64,000 nt of DNA from Kuafuiihalomonas sp039024635 (GCA_039024635.1 JBCCQA010000012.1:62001-126000), one strand, 5' to 3'; shown: positions 42,925-51,975, numbered from the stretch's first letter. The notes: generated by a model from the sequence alone, not told the origin. Made by a program: numbers and translations.

Positions 42925-44379
42925 TCAGTTCGGTTCGACCACGTTGCTCAGCTCGGAGCCGCGACGACCATCGAGCCACTCCTTCATGTTCTGGATGGTC
43001 GTGGCCGCGATATTGGCCAGGGCCTCTCGAGTGAGGAAGGCCTGATGGCTGGTGATGATCACGTTGTTGAAGACCAGCAGGCGGGCCAAAACGTCGTCGG
43101 TGATGACCTGGTCCGAGCGGTCCTCGAAGAAGTACTCCGACTCTTCCTCATAGACGTCGAGCCCGGCCGAACCGATCTGGCCCGACTTCAGCCCTTCAAC
43201 CAGGGCCTCGGTATCGACCAAGCCGCCCCGGCTGGTATTGATCAGCATGGCGCCCGGCTTCATGGACTCGATGGCCTTGCGATCGACAAGGTGGTGGGTC
43301 TGGGGCGTCAGTGGTGCGTGGAGGCTCACCACGTCGGACCGAGCCCATATCGCGTCCAGCTCGACATAGCGAACGCCGACCCGCTCCGCGAACGCCTCGT
43401 TGGGGAAGGGATCGAAGGCCAAGACCTCCATCCCGAGTCCCCTTAGGATTTCAGCGAAGCAACGACCGATCTGGCCAGTTCCGACGATGCCTCCCGTGCG
43501 CCCATGGAGGTCGAAGCCCTCCAACCCCGCCAAGCTAAAGTTACCCTCTCGAACCCGCTGATGAGCTCGGTGTACTTTGCGGTTCAACGTCAGAACCAAG
43601 GTGAGGGCGTGCTCGGCCACGGCGTGGGGGCTGTAGGCGGGTACGCGGGCCACGTCCATACCCAGGGCGCGAGCGGTCGGCAGGTCGACGTTGTTCGTGC
43701 CCGCGCATCGGAGAGCGATAAGGCGTACCCCCTGCCCGGCCAGGAGCCGAAGGGTGTCGGCATCGAGCTGGTCATTGACGAAGGCACAGACGATGGCGTG
43801 TCCGGCCGCCAAAGGGGCGGTCGCGGTGCTCAGCTTTGGCTCCAGAAATGAGAAGGCCAGGGAGTCGGGCGCTTCGGCCTCGAAGGAGCTTCGGTCGTAG
43901 CGTTTGGTGTCGAAGAAGGCCACTCGGGTTCGTCCATCGGTATCCTCCGCTTTGAGCTCGGCTAGCTGACGGGTCTTTCCTCGGACCTTGCCGGCCAGAT
44001 GGGCGATGACGGACTGGGAAAGATCGGGTCTATTGCTCAGGAGCCGATTGAAGTCCGCTTCCCCCACCGTGAGGATGGTCGTCGGCTCCAGTGCCACCAG
44101 GGTGGCGGACCGGGTGCGGCCCAGGCTCATGCTAGTGAGGCCACCCGAGTCCCCGGCACCCATGGTCCGCAGGGGCGCAAGCCCCCCTTCGCCCACGCCC
44201 TTCGAGACCGACAGAGCCCCCGAGGACACCACGAACATGAAGTCGCCGGGGTCGCCCTCTCGAAACAAGACCTCGCCCGTCCTCAGCCTTCTCGAGCGAA
44301 CGGCCGCCTCGAGCTCGGCGAGGGTCTCGGGTCGGCAGGCGGAGAAGAGATCGAGCTGGCTCAGCTTCAGCGTCGCCAT
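42925..44379 (-). CDS. cyclic-nucleotide-domain/D-lactate dehydrogenase fusion
   Basis: A 484-residue fusion. Residues about 1-125 are a CRP-like cyclic-nucleotide-binding domain (TGEVLFREGDPGDFMFVVSSGAL then RTRSATLVAL). The Glu normally in the phosphate cassette appears as Gly (SGGLTSM) though the Arg is kept, so nucleotide binding may be weak. Residues about 150-484 are an LdhA-type D-lactate dehydrogenase: NAD motif GTGQIG (300-305), R384 in NTSRGG, Glu in VYEEES, H445 in SHQAFLT. Reduces pyruvate to D-lactate with NADH. The ATG at 44379 was chosen; the frame upstream is antisense to the next gene. Confidence 0.9.
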   Translation of the reverse strand: MATLKLSQLDLFSACRPETLAELEAAVRSRRLRTGEVLFREGDPGDFMFVVSSGALSVSKGVGEGGLAPLRTMGAGDSGGLTSMSLGRTRSATLVALEPTTILTVGEADFNRLLSNRPDLSQSVIAHLAGKVRGKTRQLAELKAEDTDGRTRVAFFDTKRYDRSSFEAEAPDSLAFSFLEPKLSTATAPLAAGHAIVCAFVNDQLDADTLRLLAGQGVRLIALRCAGTNNVDLPTARALGMDVARVPAYSPHAVAEHALTLVLTLNRKVHRAHQRVREGNFSLAGLEGFDLHGRTGGIVGTGQIGRCFAEILRGLGMEVLAFDPFPNEAFAERVGVRYVELDAIWARSDVVSLHAPLTPQTHHLVDRKAIESMKPGAMLINTSRGGLVDTEALVEGLKSGQIGSAGLDVYEEESEYFFEDRSDQVITDDVLARLLVFNNVIITSHQAFLTREALANIAATTIQNMKEWLDGRRGSELSNVVEPN

Positions 44380-44462
44380 GACGCACGAGGGCCTGAGGCG
44401 ACCCTCGAGGTCAACTCGTCTCGGCCCCACTCGATGGTCGAAAGCACGCTCGGAGCCTGAGT

Positions 44463-47045
44463 TCAGGGTTGTTCGACCCAGTAGTCCAAGACCTCGAAGG
44501 TCTGACCGGTCCGACGATCCTCGTAGATGTAGGCGAAGAGGCCCCACGAGTAGGCATCCCGGGGGAAGAACTCTGCTGCGATGTTCCCGACCGCGCCTTC
44601 GTAGATGGTCTCTTGGCCTCGGGTGACCCGCACGGCCGAGCCCACGCCTCCACCCACCGAGTAGCCGCCGACGACGCCGCCTGCCGTCGCTTTGACGTCG
44701 AGGCTGGCCTCGAAGTCGTAGGCCGAACCTTGGGTGGTGGATGAGAAATCGCTGATGCTCACCGTGGTCTGCCCCGTTCCTTGGCCGACGTCGACCTCTT
44801 CGGTCTCGACACCTGGGTTGCGACTGAGGATTGAGTTCTTCTCGCTCCGGCTCTTGTAGCTGCTGGGGTCCCCAACGACGTGCTGGAAGATAGCCTCGTC
44901 GATGGGCGTCCCGTCCTCGAGAATGGCGGCATTGTAGACCCGGGTCTCGACCAAGACCGTGATCGGCTCTCGCGGGAGTCGGACCTCGATCTTCTCGCCG
45001 ATCAGATCGGGATTGGGGTGGGATAGGACTTCGTAGGTGTAGATGTCGAGGGGCACGGTGGTGAAGATGACCGAGTCCTCCAGTGCGCCTGTCTGTCGGA
45101 CCACGCTCGTTTGGAGTTCGTAGGCGCTGCTCGTGCTCTGTTCCACCGTGCTGCGGGTGTTGAGGATGGCCTCGGCCGAGCCCACGAAGGGAATGTCGGC
45201 CTCGAAGCCCACGCTCACGCCGGCCGATATCGACCAGCTGTTCTCGCGCTCCTGGGTTTCTGTCACGGCTCGCCCGAAGGCGGTTTGACAGGACGAGCCC
45301 AGGTCTTGGCCCAGTTCGGTGGAGCAGGGCGGGGAGGCGAGAGCGGCCAAGATGACGGGCTCGGTGAAGACGAAGCGGTAGCTTCCCTCCGAGTACTCCA
45401 AAGCCATGGACTCGTTGTCGACCTCGGCGTCGGTGAGAATGAGCTGAGGTCGGATCTCGCTGTTCCCGTCGTTGAGCGGGTTGGCGAAGGTGCTCTCCAG
45501 GTCCAAGACCTCGGTCCAACCGTCGATTTGGTCCAGGGACCAGATCTGAAGTTCCTGTCTTTCGCCGTTCACGTCCAGGCGTTGGGCGTAGAGCACCACG
45601 TCTTCTCGGCGGTCGGAGGTCACGTCCCCAGCCGACATGGCGCTGCTTCGGGGGTTGAAGTCGTAGTCGTCGCCCGAGTTGCCGTCGGTGAAGAGGTCTT
45701 TGATGGGAATCTCGATCGGTCCGTCTCCCAGGTCCAATGGAATGAGTTCGCCGCCCGAACGGGCCAAGTTGTCGAAGAGAAACTGATTGATCACGATCTC
45801 CTTCAGCCCGTCGCCGTCGACGTCGGCGGTCAGCGCATGGACGAAGGCGAGCTGCTGGTTGGCCCCCGAGGCCGTCGGCTGGAGGGTGTTGGCGCCCGAG
45901 AGCACTCTCAGGCCGCTCAGCTGATCCATGCCGTGCTTGAGATCGTCGAAGACGCCAACCAGATAGTGGACCAGCTCACTTCGGACCGTTCCGCTGCGGT
46001 CCAAACCTGCCACAACGAGCTCGTCCACGCCGTCGCCGTCCACGTCCCCGACGGCGAGGTCGGCCACGACCGCCGTCTCGGTCTCCGTCTCCAGTCGGAA
46101 GTCTGGTCGCTCGGGGAGTCCTTGCGCCGGCGCATAACCACTCTGGGCGTCGTCGTAGACGCGAAGGGCAGGGACGGTTCGGAAGTTGGCGATGACGGCC
46201 AGCTCCTGGGCGATGTCATCGTCCAGGTTGCCGCTCTCCATAGCGACCCAGACGGCAGCCCCGCTCGGTTCGGGGCGCTCGATGATGCGAGGCGCGCCGT
46301 CGGGGAGAAAGCTGCCGCCCTGGTTGGAAAAGAAGACCAGCTGGACCCGGTCTTCAGCCGTCAGGGCGACGGCCAGGTCGACCGTGCCGTTGCCGTCGAA
46401 GTCACCCGACTCGACGGCGAGGCTCAACCAGGTGTTGGTGTCCACGACGATCGGTTCGCCGAAGGTGTAGGCCTCGCCCGGCGCGGCGCCACCCTCTTGA
46501 ATCACGAGGCGAACGGGCTCGTTGGGGATCTGGTAGACGACCGCGATCTCGTCTTGACCGTCCCGGTCGAAGTCTCCCTCCACCGCGACGCGAGGGATGT
46601 TTCGGTCGTCGGCGAGCCAAGGGGTCTCTTCGGGGGGTGGATCGGCGAGCAAGGACACCGAGAAGCTGTTGTTAGGTCCGGGATCGACGTCCACGATTGG
46701 CATACGACCGACACTGCTGAGTTCGTCTTCGAGCCGACCGCCGAAGAAGAGGATCTCCGAGAATCGGTTGATGGTCCGTCGACTGCCCAGGGGCGCGTAG
46801 TCGGCGGGAAGAGGATCGCCGTTTTCGTCGACCCGAGGTTCCGAAGACCGAATGACCCCGAGGTCGTCCAGCACCTCCTCGACCGTCTCGTTGTTGCCCA
46901 GGACTTCCTCGCAGCCGGGGCCGCTCGGATCGCTGAAGCAGTCTTCTTCGAAACTGGGTAGGCAGGCCGTGGCCGAGAAGAGGAGGGCGAGGGCTGCGAA
47001 TCCGGTGGCTCGCGGCGGCAGGAAAGAGAGGGTGAAGTGACTCAT
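44463..47045 (-). CDS. FG-GAP repeat lipoprotein with possible aerolysin-like C-terminus
   Basis: An 860-residue lipoprotein (leader ending SATAC). Residues about 145-480 carry six FG-GAP/VCBS repeats with calcium-binding D-x-D-x-D loops (GDFDRDGQDE, GDFDGNGTVD, GDVDGDGVDE, ADVDGDGLKE, others), predicting an integrin-like beta-propeller. From about residue 600 the sequence changes to long Ser/Thr-rich strands (SWSISAGVSVGFEADIPFVGSAE, then TVEQSTSS.., later SLDVKATAGGVVGGYSVGGG), which recalls the membrane-insertion part of aerolysin/ETX-MTX2 toxins. That assignment is inference. Divergent structure upstream; a tandem palindrome lies 144 bases before the start. Confidence 0.82.
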   Translation of the reverse strand: MSHFTLSFLPPRATGFAALALLFSATACLPSFEEDCFSDPSGPGCEEVLGNNETVEEVLDDLGVIRSSEPRVDENGDPLPADYAPLGSRRTINRFSEILFFGGRLEDELSSVGRMPIVDVDPGPNNSFSVSLLADPPPEETPWLADDRNIPRVAVEGDFDRDGQDEIAVVYQIPNEPVRLVIQEGGAAPGEAYTFGEPIVVDTNTWLSLAVESGDFDGNGTVDLAVALTAEDRVQLVFFSNQGGSFLPDGAPRIIERPEPSGAAVWVAMESGNLDDDIAQELAVIANFRTVPALRVYDDAQSGYAPAQGLPERPDFRLETETETAVVADLAVGDVDGDGVDELVVAGLDRSGTVRSELVHYLVGVFDDLKHGMDQLSGLRVLSGANTLQPTASGANQQLAFVHALTADVDGDGLKEIVINQFLFDNLARSGGELIPLDLGDGPIEIPIKDLFTDGNSGDDYDFNPRSSAMSAGDVTSDRREDVVLYAQRLDVNGERQELQIWSLDQIDGWTEVLDLESTFANPLNDGNSEIRPQLILTDAEVDNESMALEYSEGSYRFVFTEPVILAALASPPCSTELGQDLGSSCQTAFGRAVTETQERENSWSISAGVSVGFEADIPFVGSAEAILNTRSTVEQSTSSAYELQTSVVRQTGALEDSVIFTTVPLDIYTYEVLSHPNPDLIGEKIEVRLPREPITVLVETRVYNAAILEDGTPIDEAIFQHVVGDPSSYKSRSEKNSILSRNPGVETEEVDVGQGTGQTTVSISDFSSTTQGSAYDFEASLDVKATAGGVVGGYSVGGGVGSAVRVTRGQETIYEGAVGNIAAEFFPRDAYSWGLFAYIYEDRRTGQTFEVLDYWVEQP

Positions 47046-47188
47046 GGGGGGCTCCTGTCACCTCGGACACCGGGTGCCCGAAGCGTCAATGGGTTCGACG
47101 CCTCTCGTTGCGACTCCCATGCCAGCTCGTCGACGTGGTGTGGGCGGGCTCTGTCTCCATTTTCGGATGTCTTGGCCTGCCTCTGGTC

Positions 47189-47208
47189 GTCCGCGGACGT
47201 CCGCGGAC
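47189..47208. repeat. tandem 10-bp palindrome
   Basis: Two adjacent copies of the palindrome GTCCGCGGAC form a 20-base self-complementary site between the kinase stop (47224) and the FG-GAP lipoprotein start (47045). It could be a dimer operator for the lipoprotein gene or a terminator stem for the kinase gene; no T-run follows on the minus strand. Confidence 0.6.
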
Positions 47209-47223
47209 GGATCCGGGACAGAG

Positions 47224-48675
47224 TCAAAGCTCTACGTCCTGCAAGCCCGGCGGAACGGGCGAAGACTGGGTTGGGGGCGCGGGCTTCGCCTTGGTCGGGG
47301 TCTTGGCCGGAGGCTTGGTCACGGGCGAGGCCGGGTCCTGCTTCGACTCGACGGGTCTGGGCCGGCGGCGAGGCCGCTGCTTTTGGGAGTCCGGAGAAGG
47401 CGAGACCTTGGGGGGCGAAGATGTCCGTTCGCGTGGGGTGGGGTCGGGGACCGAAGCCGCCGTACTCTCCGTTTGGGCTGCATCGTCCTCCGCAGGCTCC
47501 ATGGGCGGCGGCCGCTCGGTTCGAGCTGGAGCTTCGGTCTCCTTGGGTCGCCTAGGGTCGAGGGCTTCGGCCTCGGCCGGCGGGCGAGGGTCGAGGGCCT
47601 GTGTGTCCAAGGAGTGGTCTCCCGCCCCCGTCCACGCCCACCAGCCCCCCAATCCGAGGAGGATCAGCGCAAGCCCGAGCAGGGCTCGACTCCGACGCGT
47701 CCCGGGGGGCGGGTTCAGGGCCAAGGAATGGACCTCTGCCGTCGTTCCGATCCCGGACGGTGTCCACCCGTCCGTGACCCGCTCAGACTCCGAAGTAGCT
47801 TCGGGCCCTGGACCGGGGTCGTCGAGGAGCTTCGGGTCGGTCAGCCGGCGACGAACCTCTTCCAGACTTTGGGGCCGGTCTTCTGGGTCCTTCTCCAACA
47901 TCTGAAGGATCAAGTCCTCGAACAGGGGGGGCAGCGCCCCCTCCTGAAGGCGGTCGGACGGGGGCGTCGGCTCTTCGCTGATGTGCTTGACCATCAGAGC
48001 GCCGGGGCTCGTCGACTCGAAAGGCAGACGACCGGTCGCGGCCTCGTAGAGCATGATGCCGAGGGCGTAGATGTCGGTTCGGCCATCGACCGCTTCGCCT
48101 TTGGCCTGCTCGGGAGACATGTAGGCCGGGGTTCCGAAGATCGTGCCGGTGGCCGTCACCTTCGGTTGCGCCGCCAGCTTGGCGATTCCGAAGTCCAGGA
48201 CCTTGGCCACTTCTTGGGCGCCGATGCGCTCCACCATGACGTTGCCGGGCTTGAGGTCCCGATGGACCACGCCTCTTTGGTGGGCCTCGATGAGGGCATC
48301 GCACACCTGGCTGAGAATTGAGATGGCTTGAGCGAGGGGAAGACCTTCGCCGAACCGCTCGTCTAGGGTCCGACCCTCGACGAGCTCTGTGACGATGAAG
48401 ATCCGAGCGTCGGGGAGCCGCCCCACGTCGACCAGCTTGATCGTATTCGGGTGACGCAGTCCGGCGATGACCTTGGCCTCGTTCTCGAAACGGCTCACCG
48501 TGGCGGCATCCGCGGACAAGGTCGGATGCAGAAGCTTCACCGCTACGTCACGACCCACGGCCAGCTGGTGGGCGCGATAGACGGCGCCCATTCCCCCGCG
48601 ACCGAGGAGGGCGTCGATCCGATAGCGACCGTCGAAGACGGCCCCGATCGCGGCGTCCTGGGTTTGGCTCGGCAC
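47224..48675 (-). CDS. Hanks-type Ser/Thr protein kinase
   Basis: A 483-residue kinase. The glycine loop LLGRGGMGAVY, Lys 47 (VAVKLL), HRDLKPGN catalytic loop, DFGIAK and the APE-like TPAYMSPEQ are all present, so it should be active. After the kinase domain (to about 290) come a linker, one transmembrane helix (ALLGLALILLGLGGWWAW) and a Pro/Lys/Glu-rich extracytoplasmic tail. Start GTG 48675 begins just ahead of the YRIDALLG kinase edge. Divergent from the FHA regulator with 66 bases between starts, a pairing often seen in Myxococcota, where the kinase may phosphorylate the FHA partner's ligand. Confidence 0.93.
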   Translation of the reverse strand: MPSQTQDAAIGAVFDGRYRIDALLGRGGMGAVYRAHQLAVGRDVAVKLLHPTLSADAATVSRFENEAKVIAGLRHPNTIKLVDVGRLPDARIFIVTELVEGRTLDERFGEGLPLAQAISILSQVCDALIEAHQRGVVHRDLKPGNVMVERIGAQEVAKVLDFGIAKLAAQPKVTATGTIFGTPAYMSPEQAKGEAVDGRTDIYALGIMLYEAATGRLPFESTSPGALMVKHISEEPTPPSDRLQEGALPPLFEDLILQMLEKDPEDRPQSLEEVRRRLTDPKLLDDPGPGPEATSESERVTDGWTPSGIGTTAEVHSLALNPPPGTRRSRALLGLALILLGLGGWWAWTGAGDHSLDTQALDPRPPAEAEALDPRRPKETEAPARTERPPPMEPAEDDAAQTESTAASVPDPTPRERTSSPPKVSPSPDSQKQRPRRRPRPVESKQDPASPVTKPPAKTPTKAKPAPPTQSSPVPPGLQDVEL

Positions 48676-48741
48676 CGGTCCCGAGAGTACACGCTCAGGC
48701 CCTCCAGTGGACAATTCTGCGCCGCCCGGCCACCTTGGGGC

Positions 48742-50058
48742 GTGGCTCGACCGCCCGTCACCGCCACTTCGCCTGCCGCTCGACCCGGAGGCGCTCCCCT
48801 TCGACGACGCTGGATCCGCGTCCGGGGTCCGGACGCGCCTTTGGGCGAGGTCGATCTCCCGAAGGAGAGCCTGGTCTTGGGTCGAGAGCCGGGGTCGAAG
48901 GGCTTCGTCCTTGACGACGAGACTGCGAGTCGCCGCCACGCGGAGCTCAGCTACCTTCCCGACTACGACTGTCACCAGATCCGAGATCTCGGGAGCAAGA
49001 ACGGGGTCTACGTCGACGGTCGAAGGGTCGAGAAGGCGGTTCTGGACGCAGGCACGGTGCTTCGCATTGGGGCCAGCCTATTCGTGTACGAGGTCTTGGA
49101 CGTTCCCGAGGCCGAGCAGCTCCGACCGAGCGACACCGTCTCCCTGGCCAAGGCGCATGCCGAACGCCTGGTCGATAGGGCGGGGGGGAGCCAGCTCCCG
49201 GTTCTCCTGCGGGGTCCGACCGGCGCAGGAAAGGAGCGCCTCGCCCAGCGATATCATGAGGCCAGCGGCCGTCGGGGCCCACTCGTTCCCGTCAACTGTG
49301 CGGCCATTCCGGGCGAGCTCATCGCGACCGAGCTGTTCGGACACGTGCGCGGTGCCTTTTCCGAAGCCAAGAGCGCTCGGCTCGGCCTGGTCGCCTCGGC
49401 CGAAGGTGGGACCCTGTTCCTGGACGAGATCGCCGAGCTACCCCTCGAGCAGCAGGCGACCTTGCTGCGGGTGCTGCAAGAGCGTCGGCTCCGTCCCGTT
49501 GGGTCGGACAAAGAGCAGCCGGTCGACGTTCGCTTCGTCGCGGCCACCCATGTGGATCTGGAGGCGGCCTCCAAGGCGGGGCGCTTTCGGTCCGACCTCT
49601 ACGCTCGCCTGGCCGGCATCGAGGTCGACTTGCCGGGACTCGCCCAACGTCGGGTCGAAGTGCTGCCCCTCTTCCACGGCTTCGCGCCGGACCTCGAACT
49701 CGACGACTTGGCGGCCGAGCGGCTCCTTCTCTACGACTGGCCCCGGAACGTCCGAGAGCTCGAGCTTCTGGCCCGACGTCTGGTCGCACTGCTGGACGGA
49801 AGCCAGGTCAATCTGGAGACCTTGCCCGCCGCCGTGCGGGGTCCGAGTGCCGAGCTTGGTCCCTCACCGGCCCACGAGGAGAAGCCTCCGACCCCTCCTT
49901 CGGCCCGACCGGAACGAGCCGAGGTGGAGGCGCTTCTTGCCAAGTACCGAGGTCGGGTTGCCGACGTGGCTCGGGCCCTCGCCGTGACTCGACAAAGCGT
50001 GTATCGGATGATGGAGGAACACGGGCTGTCCGCAGCCGAGTTCCGTCGGCGTCCCTGA
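48742..50058 (+). CDS. FHA-domain enhancer-binding (sigma-54-type) regulator
   Basis: A 438-residue regulator: FHA domain (about 24-115, GREPGSK.., SRRHAEL, RDLGSKNGVYVDG), AAA+ ATPase with Walker A GPTGAGKE (158-165) and Walker B GGTLFLDEIAE (222-232), and a Fis-type HTH at the C-terminus (VADVARALAVTRQSVYRMMEEHGL). The sigma-54 loop, normally GAFTGA, reads GAFSEA (204-209), so activation of sigma-54 is doubtful. Start GTG 48742; the frame upstream is antisense to the kinase gene. The FHA domain would bind phospho-threonine made by the divergent kinase. Confidence 0.92.
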   Translation: MARPPVTATSPAARPGGAPLRRRWIRVRGPDAPLGEVDLPKESLVLGREPGSKGFVLDDETASRRHAELSYLPDYDCHQIRDLGSKNGVYVDGRRVEKAVLDAGTVLRIGASLFVYEVLDVPEAEQLRPSDTVSLAKAHAERLVDRAGGSQLPVLLRGPTGAGKERLAQRYHEASGRRGPLVPVNCAAIPGELIATELFGHVRGAFSEAKSARLGLVASAEGGTLFLDEIAELPLEQQATLLRVLQERRLRPVGSDKEQPVDVRFVAATHVDLEAASKAGRFRSDLYARLAGIEVDLPGLAQRRVEVLPLFHGFAPDLELDDLAAERLLLYDWPRNVRELELLARRLVALLDGSQVNLETLPAAVRGPSAELGPSPAHEEKPPTPPSARPERAEVEALLAKYRGRVADVARALAVTRQSVYRMMEEHGLSAAEFRRRP

Positions 50059-50060
50059 AC

Positions 50061-50957
50061 ATGAGCTTCCTTCCCTGCATGCTCGCCTTGGCGATGAGCT
50101 CGGCCTCGGCGCCCGACGATCTAGCCAAGACCGAAGCCCGGGTTCTCAAGAACGAGGCCTTTCAGAAGATTGCCGAGGGATCCTACGGCGAGGGCGTGGA
50201 ACTTCTCCGTCGTGCCCATCAAGCCGTGCCCCACCCCACCTTCCTCTTCAACATCGCCGTCGTGTACGACCAGTGGCCCGGACACTGCGTGGAGTCATTG
50301 GCCGCGTTCGACGAGTTCTTCGCGGCCTGCCCCGACTGCAAGGTGCGCCCGACGGCCGAGACCCGCTTCGCGAAGGTCAAGGCCCGTTGTCGCTCTTCCA
50401 TCGAGCTTTCGTCCCGGCCTTCGGGCGCTGAAGTCTTCGTCGACGCCGAGACCCGAGGACTCACGCCCCTTCGGCTTGAGCTCCGGCCCGGTCGGCACCA
50501 GCTGCGGTTCCAGGCCGAGGGCTTCGAGCCAGACGCTCGTGAGCTCAGCCTGGACCCGGGCCAAGACCTGGAGCTTTCGGTGGATCTTCGAGCGCTCCCC
50601 ACGGCGACGAGCTCTCCTCCCTCGCCGGCGGGGCGGGGACTACGCGTCGCGGGTTGGAGCGCCATCGGCTTGGGTGCGGTTGGCATCGGACTGGGCAGCG
50701 CTTTCATCGTCTTGACGAACGAGTCGGTGAACGAGGAGCGGGCGCTCAGAAATACCACGCCCGTGGATCCGGTCGCCGTGGTCGCAACCCGCGACCAGGC
50801 CCGAGACCGGGCCGTTCTCGCCTACGTCTTCACCGGTATCGGCATCGCTGGGGTTGCTTCCGGTGTGGTCCTTCACGTCTTGGCCGGGAAGAAGCGCGCT
50901 TCCAAAGTCGCTCTGGGGACCGACGGGCGTCGAGTGCTCCTCACCGGTCGCTTCTGA
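50061..50957 (+). CDS. PEGA-domain protein with TPR-like N-terminus
   Basis: A 298-residue protein: short signal peptide, a TPR-like helical pair (about 30-110, NEAFQKIAEGSYGEGVELLRRAHQ), a PEGA domain (about 115-170, IELSSRPSGAEVFVDAETRGLTPL), then two transmembrane helices near the C-terminus (about 195-217 and 255-280). PEGA proteins of this shape are frequent next to kinases in Myxococcota. It starts three bases after the FHA regulator's stop, so it belongs to the same transcript. Confidence 0.85.
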   Translation: MSFLPCMLALAMSSASAPDDLAKTEARVLKNEAFQKIAEGSYGEGVELLRRAHQAVPHPTFLFNIAVVYDQWPGHCVESLAAFDEFFAACPDCKVRPTAETRFAKVKARCRSSIELSSRPSGAEVFVDAETRGLTPLRLELRPGRHQLRFQAEGFEPDARELSLDPGQDLELSVDLRALPTATSSPPSPAGRGLRVAGWSAIGLGAVGIGLGSAFIVLTNESVNEERALRNTTPVDPVAVVATRDQARDRAVLAYVFTGIGIAGVASGVVLHVLAGKKRASKVALGTDGRRVLLTGRF

Positions 50958-50975
50958 CTCTCCACGCCCCGCCCC

Positions 50976-50994
50976 GCCCAGTCCCTGACTGGGC
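50976..50994 (+). terminator. hairpin after PEGA gene
   Basis: GCCCAGTC and GACTGGGC form a perfect 8-bp stem with a three-base loop, 18 bases after the PEGA gene's stop. There is no T-run, so a rho-independent terminator is possible but weak. Confidence 0.4.
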
Positions 50995-51091
50995 CTCGGA
51001 GCTGGAGCCTCCACCATAGGGTAGAGGCCGGCCTCCCTCCGACGCCGGTCGAAGCCGCCATCCTTGCGACCCAGCATCCTCTGGAGCTGCG

Positions 51092-51334
51092 ATGTCGGAA
51101 GAGGAGGACCCGAACACCGCCGAGCTGGAGGCAGAGCTCCGTCAGCTGGGCCGGCACCTAGCCGACATGCACGCGGAGCGGGAGACCTGGGTCGAGGCCA
51201 TCCTCCAGGAGCTGTCGAGCATCATGCGTGAGCTGGAGCTGGCCAAGGCCAGGGGTTCGACGCCGGATGTCGAGGCGCTCTTGACGCGCCTGCGAGCGGT
51301 CGCGGTTGCGGCACGGAGACACTTCTCTCAGTGA
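51092..51334 (+). CDS. small coiled-coil protein
   Basis: An 80-residue acidic, helical protein with heptad-like Leu/Ile spacing (TAELEAELRQLGRHLADMHAE, ILQELSSIMRELELAKA). GGAG six bases before the ATG is a clear ribosome site. I recognise no family. It follows the kinase/FHA/PEGA group and converges with the response regulator, overlapping by seven bases. Confidence 0.65.
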   Translation: MSEEEDPNTAELEAELRQLGRHLADMHAERETWVEAILQELSSIMRELELAKARGSTPDVEALLTRLRAVAVAARRHFSQ

Positions 51335-51975
51335 GCCCGAAGGCGGGCGTCGTCCAGTCGGGCCAGGCCGAGCCGAAAGGCGCGGATCACGGCTTCGGTT
51401 CGGCTCTCGGCCTGCATCTTCGAAAGAAGGCTGTTGACGTGCGTCTTGACGGTGCCTTCGCCGATGCCGAGGTGCTTGGCAATGGAACGATTGGAGTGGC
51501 CTTCGGCCATGCTCTGAAGCACGTCCAGCTCTCGTGCCGTCAGGGCGTCGAGGGTCATGGCTTCGGCAGCTCGGTCCGCGATCTCCGGCGGAATGTAGCG
51601 AAGGCCGCGATGTAGGCTGCGAATTGCATCGAGCACGACCTCTTGGGCCATCTCCTTGAGCACGAAGGATCGGGCGCCCGCCCGAAGGCATCGGTAGATG
51701 TGCCAAGGGCCATCGTAGGTCGAGAGGACAATAGCGGAGACCTCGAGGCCGAGCTTGCCGCAGCCCTCCAAGACGTCGACCGCCGTGCCCCGGCCGAGCT
51801 GAAAGTCGAGGAGGGTCACGTCGGGAAGGAGTCTACGCTGGGCATCGATGGCCGAGTCGACGCAGGCCGCCTTTCCGACGACCTGAATGTCGTCTTGAAG
51901 CTCGAGGACCGTAGCCAGTCCGTCACGGACAACCGGATGGTCGTCGACCACGAGGATGCGGAGGGGCAGGCTCAC
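51328..51975 (-). CDS. NarL/LuxR-type response regulator
   Basis: A 215-residue regulator. The receiver domain begins RILVVDDHPVVRDGL; the phospho-acceptor Asp is in VTLLDFQLG. The C-terminal LuxR HTH is TARELDVLQSMAEGHSNRSIAKHLGIGEGTVKTHVNSLLSKM. Start is the GTG at 51975 directly before the receiver; an upstream start at 52020 adds 15 unmatched residues. No sensor kinase gene is adjacent, so it is an orphan within this window. Confidence 0.92.
   Translation of the reverse strand: MSLPLRILVVDDHPVVRDGLATVLELQDDIQVVGKAACVDSAIDAQRRLLPDVTLLDFQLGRGTAVDVLEGCGKLGLEVSAIVLSTYDGPWHIYRCLRAGARSFVLKEMAQEVVLDAIRSLHRGLRYIPPEIADRAAEAMTLDALTARELDVLQSMAEGHSNRSIAKHLGIGEGTVKTHVNSLLSKMQAESRTEAVIRAFRLGLARLDDARLRAH

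Noticed and set aside
41137..43446. Long plus-strand frame of 769 codons
   Set aside because: Entirely antisense to aguA, the GH17-like gene and the LDH fusion, all of which have clear family motifs; a GC-rich shadow frame.
44380..45519. N-terminal extension of the LDH-fusion frame
   Set aside because: Arg/His-rich sequence antisense-like in composition and overlapping the downstream part of the FG-GAP gene in another frame; the cNMP domain starts at the ATG 44379.
45111..46961. Long plus-strand frame of 616 codons
   Set aside because: Antisense to the FG-GAP lipoprotein, whose repeats and lipobox are unmistakable.
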